From Deltaproteobacteria bacterium (GTDB taxonomy: Bacteria > Desulfobacterota > Desulfuromonadia > Desulfuromonadales > Geopsychrobacteraceae): a stretch of DNA of 5,312 nt. Positions 1 to 5,312 of the stretch are shown here, one piece after another. How positions within the stretch are numbered: the first letter of the stretch is position 1; each line of letters begins with the position of its first letter. The notes under the pieces were generated by a model. It searched no databases, was not told the DNA's origin, and saw nothing but the letters and a program-made list of their open reading frames with translations. The DNA is taken from NCBI GenBank assembly GCA_009993495.1, contig JAACTI010000004.1, forward strand, positions 1 to 5,312, written 5' to 3'. A program made the translations under genes and the position numbers.

Positions 1-379
1 CCTTGCCGCTGAAAACATGGATACCGCGCCGCGTCGACACAAGTTCGAGTTCCATCCGCAGCTGATCACCGGGGCGTACCGGCTTGCGAAAGCGTGCCTT
101 GTCAATCCCGACAAAGTAGGTCACCTTATTCGCCATTTCGCCCTCGGCACCGGCGGCCACATAGGCACCACCGGTCTGGGCCATGGCTTCGATAATCAGT
201 ACCCCCGGCATAATGGGATGGCCGGGGAAATGACCCTGAAAGAAGGGTTCGTTGAAAGTGACGTTTTTGTAGCCAACACATTTCGTGCCCTCTTCAACCT
301 CTTCCAAACGGTCGACCAACAGAAAAGGGTAACGATGGGGAAGTAATTTAAGGATATCGTTGATGTCAAGACTGATCAT
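1..379 (-). CDS. fabZ: 3-hydroxyacyl-[acyl-carrier-protein] dehydratase FabZ, 3' end cut off by the window
   Basis: FabZ dehydrates (3R)-3-hydroxyacyl-ACP to trans-2-enoyl-ACP in type II fatty acid synthesis, in the cytoplasm. The visible 126 codons begin MISLDINDILKLLPHRYPFL, the classic FabZ N-terminus. The hot-dog-fold active-site segment HFPGHPIMPGVLIIEAMAQ follows at residues 50-68. His50 and Glu64 are at the positions of the catalytic pair known in this family. The later stretch YFVGIDKARFRKPVRPGDQL is also typical. The family is usually about 140-150 residues, so roughly 15-25 C-terminal residues lie beyond the left edge. The ATG overlaps the lpxD stop as ATGA, and an AAGGAG ribosome site at 388-393 lies 8 bases upstream inside the lpxD end, so translation is probably coupled. 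FabZ competes with LpxA and LpxD for 3-hydroxyacyl-ACP, which explains the linkage. In related operons lpxA usually comes next. No frameshift or missing key residue was seen. Confidence 0.97.
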   Translation of the reverse strand, partial: MISLDINDILKLLPHRYPFLLVDRLEEVEEGTKCVGYKNVTFNEPFFQGHFPGHPIMPGVLIIEAMAQTGGAYVAAGAEGEMANKVTYFVGIDKARFRKPVRPGDQLRMELELVSTRRGIHVFSGK

Positions 380-1413
380 GATTTCTGCTCCTTGAGCTCT
401 TCTTCGAGGGCCTGCAAGCGTTTGCGCAAGGCCGAAATTTCACGTTTCATTTCAGGTAATTTGCCAAAAAGCAGGGACGATTTCAGCCACTGATGATGGG
501 GAATGGCCGGGGTGCCCGAATATGTTTGATTATCGGCCAGAGGGCCGGTCGCGCCGCCCTTGCCCGCCAGGGTAATGTTGTTGCCCAGCTTGACATGGCC
601 GGTGACTGCCGACTGACCGCCAAAGGTGGCATGGCGACCAATTTGGCAGCTGCCCGCAAAACCCGTCTGGGCCGCAATGACCCCATGGGGACCAATAACA
701 ACATTGTGCCCCACCTGCACCTGGTTGTCGATTTTGCAGCCGTGCCCAATGCGCGTTTCCCCCAGGGCGGCACGATCAACGCAGGAGCAGGCCCCAATTT
801 CGACATCGTCTTCCAGCACCACAATGCCAACCTGGGGAATTTTGTAATAGGCTTCGCCGTCGGGCGCAAAACCAAAACCATCGGCCCCAATAACCGCCCC
901 CGGCTGCAAAATAACCCGGCGGCCAAGGCGACAACCTTCGCGAATAAGGCACCCGGCATGGATGAGACAGTCACTGCCAATCTGGACATCGGCATAAATG
1001 ACGGTGTTGGGCAGAAGAACCGTGCGGTCACCAATCCGGGCATTCTCACCAATGACCACCCCGGGATAAATACTGACATCGGTTCCCAGAATTGCCGTTT
1101 CCGCAACCAGCGCACCCGGCATAACGCCCCGTACCGGATAACGCGTGGCGTGAAAATGGGTCAGAATTTTAGCAAAAGCCAGGTAAGGATTAGCGCACAC
1201 CAGCAGATTTTTGCCGGGAGCTTCAACCCCGGGGCCAAGGATAACCGCCGACGCCCGACAGCCTGGCACCTGGGGCAGATATTTGGGGTTCGCCAGAAAG
1301 GCCAGATCCCCGGGGCCCGCCTGATCGAGGGTCTTCAAATCGTGCACTTCAACCTGCGGATCGCCAATAATCCGCGCGTCGATCAGCCTTGCCAGATCCT
1401 GCAAAGAGGGCAT
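376..1413 (-). CDS. lpxD: UDP-3-O-(3-hydroxyacyl)glucosamine N-acyltransferase LpxD
   Basis: LpxD transfers a 3-hydroxyacyl chain from ACP to the 2-amino group of UDP-3-O-acyl-glucosamine, the third step of lipid A synthesis, in the cytoplasm. The 345 residues match the usual family length of about 340. The N-terminal uridine-binding domain (about 1-100) contains GDLAFLANPKY at 35-45, the region that stacks on the uracil ring. A left-handed beta-helix of hexapeptide repeats ([LIV]GxxxI style) runs from about 102 to 290. It includes ADGFGFAP (177-184) and QVGHNVVIG (233-241), where His236 corresponds to the catalytic base (His239 in E. coli). The C-terminal 316-345 is a charged, probably coiled helix (EMKREISALRKRLQALEEEL), as in other LpxD proteins. 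The ATG has AGGA at 1420-1423, 6 bases upstream. The gap to skp is 11 bases, and the stop overlaps the fabZ start by 4. All expected residues are present. Confidence 0.98.
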   Translation of the reverse strand: MPSLQDLARLIDARIIGDPQVEVHDLKTLDQAGPGDLAFLANPKYLPQVPGCRASAVILGPGVEAPGKNLLVCANPYLAFAKILTHFHATRYPVRGVMPGALVAETAILGTDVSIYPGVVIGENARIGDRTVLLPNTVIYADVQIGSDCLIHAGCLIREGCRLGRRVILQPGAVIGADGFGFAPDGEAYYKIPQVGIVVLEDDVEIGACSCVDRAALGETRIGHGCKIDNQVQVGHNVVIGPHGVIAAQTGFAGSCQIGRHATFGGQSAVTGHVKLGNNITLAGKGGATGPLADNQTYSGTPAIPHHQWLKSSLLFGKLPEMKREISALRKRLQALEEELKEQKS

Positions 1414-1424
1414 AGTGAATCCTG

Positions 1425-1934
1425 CTATTTGCTACTAAGGTTAAAAGCCTTGATCACATCATCGGTCAGGTCAAGCGCGGGATCACCATAAATAATCGAA
1501 CTTTCGGCTTTTTCGAGAATCATGCCGTAGCCCTTTTCCTGACCGAGCTGACGTGCAGTTTTAAGAATTTCGTCGATAATTTTACGCGTAAAGTCGGCAT
1601 CTTTCTGTTGTAGTTCTTCCTGGATATCCTTGGTGAAGCGCTGAAATTCCTTGGCGCGTTGCTGAAATTCACGCTCTTTTTTCGCCCGTGCGTCATCCGA
1701 CAAGAGCACAGCCTGGGTTTCCATTTCTTTCTGCATATCTTTAAGGGCCTGCTGTTCAGCCGCAACCTTGGCCTCGTATTTTTTGACCTGCTGGCCAATT
1801 TCAGCCTTGGCCTTGACCCCGGCATCACTTAAATTGAGCGCCTTCTGCAAGTCAATAAAGGCTACCTCACCGGCGGCAAAAGCTCCGCTCGACATCAAAA
1901 GCAACACACTGAGCATAACGATTTTTTTCAACAT
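1425..1934 (-). CDS. skp: Periplasmic chaperone Skp/OmpH family
   Basis: Skp is a periplasmic holdase that binds unfolded outer-membrane proteins and keeps them soluble on the way to the BAM complex, as a trimer with coiled-coil tentacles. From the chosen ATG the product is 169 residues. It has a Sec signal peptide MLKKIVMLSVLLLMSSGAFA with likely cleavage after residue 20 (AFA|A), then the family's first strand EVAFIDLQKAL. A long charged, Gln/Lys/Glu-rich helical region at about 37-130 is the expected coiled coil. The C-terminal part YGMILEKAESSIIYGDPALD followed by LTDDVIKAFN is the common ending in OmpH-like proteins. The frame stays open to a GTG at 1950-1952, giving six more residues. 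I prefer the ATG at 1932-1934 because AGGGAG lies 7 bases before it and because the extension would put Arg/Phe residues ahead of a standard signal peptide. It lies directly after bamA, as in many Proteobacteria. Confidence 0.93.
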   Translation of the reverse strand: MLKKIVMLSVLLLMSSGAFAAGEVAFIDLQKALNLSDAGVKAKAEIGQQVKKYEAKVAAEQQALKDMQKEMETQAVLLSDDARAKKEREFQQRAKEFQRFTKDIQEELQQKDADFTRKIIDEILKTARQLGQEKGYGMILEKAESSIIYGDPALDLTDDVIKAFNLSSK

Positions 1935-1941
1935 GAGAAAT

Positions 1942-1947
1942 CTCCCT
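1942..1947 (-). promoter_or_regulatory. Ribosome binding site that decides the skp start
   Basis: The minus strand reads AGGGAG here, 7 bases before the ATG at 1932-1934. The alternative upstream GTG at 1950-1952 would place this motif inside the coding sequence. That GTG is preceded only by a T-rich stretch ending CCGCGTTTGT, with no Shine-Dalgarno match. This supports the shorter 169-residue Skp. Confidence 0.8.
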
Positions 1948-1967
1948 GACACAAACGCGGAAAAAAG

Positions 1968-4211
1968 TTAGAAAAACGTACCAATACTGAACTCGAAGAT
2001 CGGGCTTCTTTCGTTGCCCTGCGGGTCGAGATTATACCCCCATTCAAAACGCAGGGGGCCCAGGGGGCTTAACCAACGGATACCATAGCCAACGCTTTGG
2101 CGCACACTGTTAAAATAGTCTTCGCTCGCGCGCCAGGCATTACCGGCATCATAAAAAAGGACGCCTTTGATTTTGTATTCCTGACTGAGGGGAATCAAAA
2201 TTTCCGCATTCATATAAGCGGCCTTTTCACCCCCGATGTAAGTTCCGCCTTCCTCAGGGCCAACCTCTCGCGGATCAAAGCCCCGAATGGAACGCAGTCC
2301 ACCAAGGAAAAATTTCTCGCTGACGGGCACTTTTTCATTCGTTGTTTTGACGACATAGCCAATATCGCCGTTCAAGGAAAAGATCAGTTTCCAGAACAGG
2401 GGGAAAAAGTGCCGATGACTCAGCTCAAATTTGGCGAAATCTTCGGTGCCCCCCAGTCCGGCATATTCCACCGAAAACTGTGACACGCCACCGCGGCTCG
2501 GATCTAAATGGTAATCGGTGGTGTTGCGGCTCAGGCTTGCGGTTAGTGAAGAAAGGGTCGATTTGCCTTCCTGGTCAAGAATCACCGGGCTGGTGACGAA
2601 GGAATCAATATCGTAGATCTCTTTCTCTTCGTAACGGTAGGTCAGCAAGCCGCGCGCATAGGTGCTGAGTGGACGACCAACTTTCACGGCGCCACCGGTG
2701 GCGCTTTCAGAGAAATCGGACCAGTCGCGCTCGGTTTTATACACATCAATCCCCGCGGTCCAGCGGGAATCGAGAAAATAAGGATCGGTAACCCCAACCT
2801 GGTAAAGCTGTGAGGATCCCCCCAGGGTGGCGGACGCCCTGAGATTGATACCATAACCAAACAAATTGCCCTGCGAGACGGATCCCTGAGCAATGAGATG
2901 ATCCACGGAGGAATAGCCCGCCCCAATACTGAAGGTGCCCGTGGGTTTTTCGGTGATGTTAATATCAAGCATTTGCTTGTCGGGAGCGCTCCCGGGGCTG
3001 GTAGAAAGGTTGGTTTCTTCAAAAAAACCCAGATTTCGCAGATGATTACGGCTGTTGCGAATTTTTGTCGCGCTGTATTTATCCCCTTCAATCAGGGTCA
3101 GTTCACGGCGAATAACCTTATCCCGCGTCACCGTGTTACCCGCGATGCGAATTTTTTCAATGTGAATCAGCGGACCCTGTTCAATGTCAAGATTGAGGTC
3201 GATGGTCAGAGTCTCCACATCTTTACTCGTCAGGGGCACCACGTTAACGTTAGCATAGCCCTCATCGGCATAAAGATCGGTCAGGGCGAGAACCGAAGCG
3301 CGCAGTTCACTGCGGCTGAAGACATCGCCCTCTTTCAGGGTCACGTGTTGTAGCAGTTCGTCCCGGGGTTTAAGCAGGTCGCCCTTGATTCCGACCTTGC
3401 CGACCCGGTACTGGGGCCCTTCATCAATTTCAAACAGCAATTTCATGTACTTGCCATCTTTGATCAGGCTGATCTGCGGTTGTTTGATGCGCGCATCCAT
3501 GTAACCACGATCAAAATACAGGGCCTGCATCAAATCCATATCCAGGGGGATATCCGCAGGCTTATAGGTACCGCGATCCGTAATCCATGAAAAAATCCAG
3601 CGTTCACGGGTTTGCATGGCCTTGCGCAAAGCCTTGCTCGCAATGATTTCATTGCCCTCAAAGACAATTTCATCGATCAAAACCTTGTCACCTTCGGTAA
3701 TTTTGAAGGTTAACAGACTTTCGTTGCGCTCATCGGTGCTGAGATCGGGCGCAATTTTGGCGGCGTGATAGCCCTCTTCCTGATAGAGCGTGAGCAGGGC
3801 ATCCACGTCATTAGCAACTTTAACCGGATCGTAAATGACCGGGGGTTTCAACAACACCACCGGGCGTAATTTTTCTTCGCTCAGGTGATCGAAACCCTCA
3901 AAACGAATTTCGCGGATCAACGGACGCTCGTGAACCACAAAAACCAGAATTTTCCGGCCGCCTTCTTCACGCAAATCAACCCGGACATCATCAAAATGGC
4001 CAAGCTTGGCAATGGCTCGGACATCACGGTCAATTTGCTCAAGGGTCACCTCAGCGCCGGGCTTGACGCTGACAAGCGCACGCACCGTCGCCCCATCGAC
4101 CCGGTTGTTGCCTTCGAGACGCACATCGGTGGGCGTAATCGTTTCGACCGCCAAGGCCGACGAAAAACTCAGCAGAAGGCACACAACACTGTAAAGTAAA
4201 TAACGCCACAT
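1968..4211 (-). CDS. bamA: Outer membrane protein assembly factor BamA (Omp85 family)
   Basis: BamA is the core of the BAM complex, which folds and inserts beta-barrel proteins into the outer membrane. The 747-residue product starts with a Sec signal peptide (about 1-21, MWRYLLYSVVCLLLSFSSAL then AV). Five POTRA domains follow, at about 24-95, 96-174, 175-265, 266-345 and 348-423, recognisable from repeated V/I-x-G-N/F and LxxxYxxxGY patterns such as RLEGNNRV, FEGFDHLS, FEGNEIIA, GIKGDLLK and IAGNTVTR. The 16-strand barrel domain occupies about 424-747. It contains NTTDYHLDPSRGG (563-575) and the L6-loop motif GGLRSIRGFDPREVG (637-651) with RGF at 643-645. The chain ends FEFSIGTFF, a beta-signal with a terminal aromatic. 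Length is normal for the family. The start is fixed by the signal peptide, although its ribosome site is weak (GAGAG at 4223-4227, 11 bases away). It probably has its own promoter at 4252-4280 besides read-through from lolCD. Confidence 0.98.
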   Translation of the reverse strand: MWRYLLYSVVCLLLSFSSALAVETITPTDVRLEGNNRVDGATVRALVSVKPGAEVTLEQIDRDVRAIAKLGHFDDVRVDLREEGGRKILVFVVHERPLIREIRFEGFDHLSEEKLRPVVLLKPPVIYDPVKVANDVDALLTLYQEEGYHAAKIAPDLSTDERNESLLTFKITEGDKVLIDEIVFEGNEIIASKALRKAMQTRERWIFSWITDRGTYKPADIPLDMDLMQALYFDRGYMDARIKQPQISLIKDGKYMKLLFEIDEGPQYRVGKVGIKGDLLKPRDELLQHVTLKEGDVFSRSELRASVLALTDLYADEGYANVNVVPLTSKDVETLTIDLNLDIEQGPLIHIEKIRIAGNTVTRDKVIRRELTLIEGDKYSATKIRNSRNHLRNLGFFEETNLSTSPGSAPDKQMLDINITEKPTGTFSIGAGYSSVDHLIAQGSVSQGNLFGYGINLRASATLGGSSQLYQVGVTDPYFLDSRWTAGIDVYKTERDWSDFSESATGGAVKVGRPLSTYARGLLTYRYEEKEIYDIDSFVTSPVILDQEGKSTLSSLTASLSRNTTDYHLDPSRGGVSQFSVEYAGLGGTEDFAKFELSHRHFFPLFWKLIFSLNGDIGYVVKTTNEKVPVSEKFFLGGLRSIRGFDPREVGPEEGGTYIGGEKAAYMNAEILIPLSQEYKIKGVLFYDAGNAWRASEDYFNSVRQSVGYGIRWLSPLGPLRFEWGYNLDPQGNERSPIFEFSIGTFF

Positions 4212-4233
4212 GCGGGGGAATTCTCTCTTTATC

Positions 4234-4455
4234 TCAGGCCAAAGAAACGCGATTATAGGGATTCAGACCCAGCAGTTCAAGCACCAACCGGCCTAACGCC
4301 CCCTCCCTCGAAGCCCAAAAACTTTTTTTAATGCCAAGCCGCAGAAGAAAAGAGAACATCAAAAGAGGAAGGGTCAACCTGAGTTCCATCTTCCAGATTT
4401 CTCTGCGGCGCTGCGTTAAAAGGGCTTTTGTCCGCCGGTAGCTTCCAACGGACAT
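4234..4455 (-). CDS. Doubtful small ORF between lolD and bamA (73 residues)
   Basis: An open frame starts with an ATG at 4453-4455 that overlaps the lolD stop as TGATG (a GTG at 4456-4458 would add one residue) and stops 22 bases before bamA. The product is unrecognised. It has an Arg/Lys-rich N-terminus (SYRRTKALLTQRRREIWK), a hydrophobic stretch at about 25-42 (LRLTLPLLMFSFLLRLGI), and an unremarkable tail. For it: the coupling geometry with lolD, and that it nearly fills the gap. Against it: Arg codons include AGA and two AGG, Leu codons are mixed rather than biased, the upstream purine-rich GAAGAG/GGAAG is poorly spaced, and the strong promoter hexamers lie inside its 3' end. I think it is more likely a leader or intergenic region that happens to be open. 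If real, it might be a small single-pass membrane protein, with no function assignable. Confidence 0.2.
   Translation of the reverse strand: MSVGSYRRTKALLTQRRREIWKMELRLTLPLLMFSFLLRLGIKKSFWASREGALGRLVLELLGLNPYNRVSLA
4252..4280 (-). promoter_or_regulatory. Predicted sigma70-type promoter for bamA-skp-lpxD-fabZ
   Basis: On the minus strand a -35 box TTGAAC (4275-4280) is separated by exactly 17 bases from a perfect -10 box TATAAT (4252-4257). The -35 matches the TTGACA consensus at four of six positions, including TTGA. Transcription would start near 4244-4246, giving a 5' leader of about 34 bases before the bamA ATG. It lies in the only sizeable gap of the cluster. The discriminator just after the -10 begins CGCG; a GC-rich discriminator is often associated with growth-rate or stringent control, but here that is only a suggestion. 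A sigmaE-like reading was considered and does not fit the spacing. The call rests on consensus and position alone. Confidence 0.65.
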
Positions 4456-5132
4456 CACTTCCGCTCTTCACTTTTTAAACACCCATCTTCCATGCGCAAG
4501 GTTCGATCCATGCGTGCCGCCAGCAGGTCATTGTGGGTGACACTGACCATGGTGAGATTATGGCTGGCGTGCAGGCGATCGAGCAAAGTTAAAATTTCTT
4601 CCGAAGTGCGCCGATCGAGGTTCCCCGTGGGCTCATCGGCCAACAACAGACGCGGACGCTGAATCAAGGCGCGAGCAATGGCCACGCGCTGTTGTTCGCC
4701 ACCCGAAAGGGCACCCGGCTTATGCTCAACGCGGCTCGCCAGACCGACTTCCTTGAGCATTTCGGTGGCCGGAATCGCCGCCTGGCGGCGTGATTGTCCG
4801 GCAATCAACAAGGGCATCATGACATTTTCCAGGGCATTGAATTCGGGCAAAAGCTGGTGAAACTGAAACACAAAGCCAATAGTACGATTCCGAAAAGCAT
4901 CAAGGGCCGGGCCGCGCAGGGCGAAAAGGTTTTTTCCCTCAAAGAGCACTTCACCCGAGGTCGGCCGATCAAGCCCGCCCATAATGTGCATCAGGGTGGT
5001 TTTACCCGCGCCCGAGGTGCCAACCACCGCAATGCGTTCCCCGAGATGCACCTGCAGATTCACCTCACGCAGAACCGCAAGCGGCCCCTTGACCGTAGCA
5101 AAAGATTTATTCAACCCGGTGATGCGAATCAT
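4455..5132 (-). CDS. lolD: Lipoprotein-releasing system ATP-binding protein LolD
   Basis: LolD is the cytoplasmic ATPase of the Lol ABC complex. It powers release of outer-membrane lipoproteins from the inner membrane by the LolC/E permease to LolA. The 225-residue product is a complete ABC domain of usual length. It has Walker A GTSGAGKTT at 38-46 (Lys44), the Q-loop at Gln90 in FVFQFHQLLPEFNALENVMMP, signature LSGGEQQRVAIARAL at 142-156, Walker B LLLADEPTGNLD at 162-173 with catalytic Glu167, and the switch His200 in VSVTHND. The Q-loop segment and the short MIRITGLNKSF start are typical of LolD within the LolD/MacB/FtsE class. The adjacent permease with a LolC/E ending supports LolD over a MacB-type or FtsE ATPase. 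The ATG has AGAGG at 5140-5144, 7 bases upstream, and lies 15 bases after the permease stop, so the two are co-transcribed. All nucleotide-binding motifs are intact. Confidence 0.95.
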   Translation of the reverse strand: MIRITGLNKSFATVKGPLAVLREVNLQVHLGERIAVVGTSGAGKTTLMHIMGGLDRPTSGEVLFEGKNLFALRGPALDAFRNRTIGFVFQFHQLLPEFNALENVMMPLLIAGQSRRQAAIPATEMLKEVGLASRVEHKPGALSGGEQQRVAIARALIQRPRLLLADEPTGNLDRRTSEEILTLLDRLHASHNLTMVSVTHNDLLAARMDRTLRMEDGCLKSEERK

Positions 5133-5147
5133 TGCCCAGCCTCTGAA

Positions 5148-5312
5148 CTATTCATAACGCAGCGCCTCGGCGGGATCCATGCGGGATGCCCGCCAGGCTG
5201 GGTAAATGGTCGCGCCCAGGGAAATCAACAGGGCAATCGCCACCACCGCCAGCACATCGGAAACCACGATTTCCGAAGGGAAATGTTCCATGCCGTAAAC
5301 GGTCTGGTCGAA
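5148..5312 (-). CDS. lolC: Lipoprotein-releasing permease LolC/LolE family, C-terminal fragment
   Basis: Only the last 54 residues are inside the window; the rest lies beyond the right edge. The visible part has a periplasmic segment (FDQTVYGMEHFPSEIVVSDV), one hydrophobic helix (about LAVVAIALLISLGATIY), and then the ending YPAWRASRMDPAEALRYE before a TAG stop. That ending is the hallmark of the LolC/LolE/MacB-type FtsX-like permeases and is especially characteristic of LolC and LolE. This is the last transmembrane helix of the inner-membrane subunit that opens a path for lipoproteins toward LolA. With lolD immediately downstream, the function is secure at family level. The fragment cannot tell LolC from LolE, or from a single homodimeric LolF-type permease that would replace both. 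No separate lolE follows lolD here, which leaves the homodimer possibility open. The visible reading frame is intact. Confidence 0.87.
   Translation of the reverse strand, partial: FDQTVYGMEHFPSEIVVSDVLAVVAIALLISLGATIYPAWRASRMDPAEALRYE

Noticed and set aside
17..346. Plus-strand frame opposite fabZ
   Set aside because: It is antisense to an unmistakable FabZ reading with its active-site motif. The product has no recognisable features.
493..1491. A 332-residue open frame on the plus strand opposite lpxD and the end of skp
   Set aside because: It lies almost wholly antisense to lpxD, whose protein is complete with its catalytic residue. The antisense product shows no recognisable domain, has low-complexity composition, and is explained by codon bias leaving the opposite strand open.
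1935..1944. GAGATTTCTC as a hairpin hiding the skp ribosome site
   Set aside because: The stem would be three base pairs with a four-base loop, too weak to matter.
1935..1980. T-runs after the bamA stop as a terminator
   Set aside because: On the minus strand the runs follow no stable GC-rich hairpin, and the downstream skp start is 33 bases away, so read-through is expected.
2097..4199. Several plus-strand frames of 62-151 residues opposite bamA
   Set aside because: All are shadows of the continuous 747-residue BamA; none shows a domain or a convincing start context.
4263..4285. GAACT and TCTGA on the minus strand as a sigmaE-type promoter
   Set aside because: The two elements are only about six bases apart, whereas sigmaE promoters need about 16. 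The TATAAT/TTGAAC pair with a 17-base spacer fits far better.
4317..4332. AT-rich tract AAAAACTTTTTTTAA as a possible intrinsic terminator or UP element in the lolD-bamA gap
   Set aside because: The inverted repeat is only A against T with a one-base centre and no GC stem, so it is not a credible terminator. It lies about 70-90 bases upstream of the predicted start, too far for a standard UP element.

Overview
The window is a compact, single-direction block of cell-envelope genes from a Gram-negative (diderm) bacterium. Every gene I can support is read on the minus strand, so transcription runs from the right edge to the left edge. In transcription order they are: the 3' end of a LolC/E-type lipoprotein-releasing permease (cut by the right edge), lolD, a gap of about 240 bases with a doubtful small ORF and a good sigma70-type promoter, bamA, skp/ompH, lpxD, and fabZ (cut by the left edge).

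Organism: the order lolC-lolD-bamA-skp-lpxD-fabZ differs from the enteric arrangement, where rseP precedes bamA and lolCDE lie elsewhere. From memory it matches Desulfuromonadales-type bacteria (Geobacter, Pelobacter and Desulfuromonas relatives; Desulfobacterota). BamA POTRA3 and the Skp C-terminus also read like that group. This placement is inference from gene order and protein style; no search was run.

How the genes work together: LolC/E and LolD form the inner-membrane ABC machine that extracts lipoproteins and hands them to the periplasmic carrier. Known cargo of that pathway includes the accessory lipoproteins of the BAM complex. BamA folds outer-membrane beta-barrels, Skp escorts unfolded barrel precursors to it, and LpxD makes a lipid A precursor for the outer leaflet. 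FabZ supplies acyl chains from fatty acid synthesis, including the 3-hydroxyacyl-ACP branch point that LpxD and LpxA draw on. Spacing is tight: 15 bases lolC-lolD, 33 bases bamA-skp, 11 bases skp-lpxD, and a 4-base ATGA overlap lpxD-fabZ. I saw no convincing terminator between any pair. The only gap larger than 33 bases is lolD-bamA, and it carries the promoter.

I did not find an undescribed system, mobile element, CRISPR array, RNA gene or sign of recent transfer. The points worth a second look are the bamA-proximal promoter, the doubtful small ORF it sits in, the skp start choice, and the lol-bam-lpx-fab linkage.
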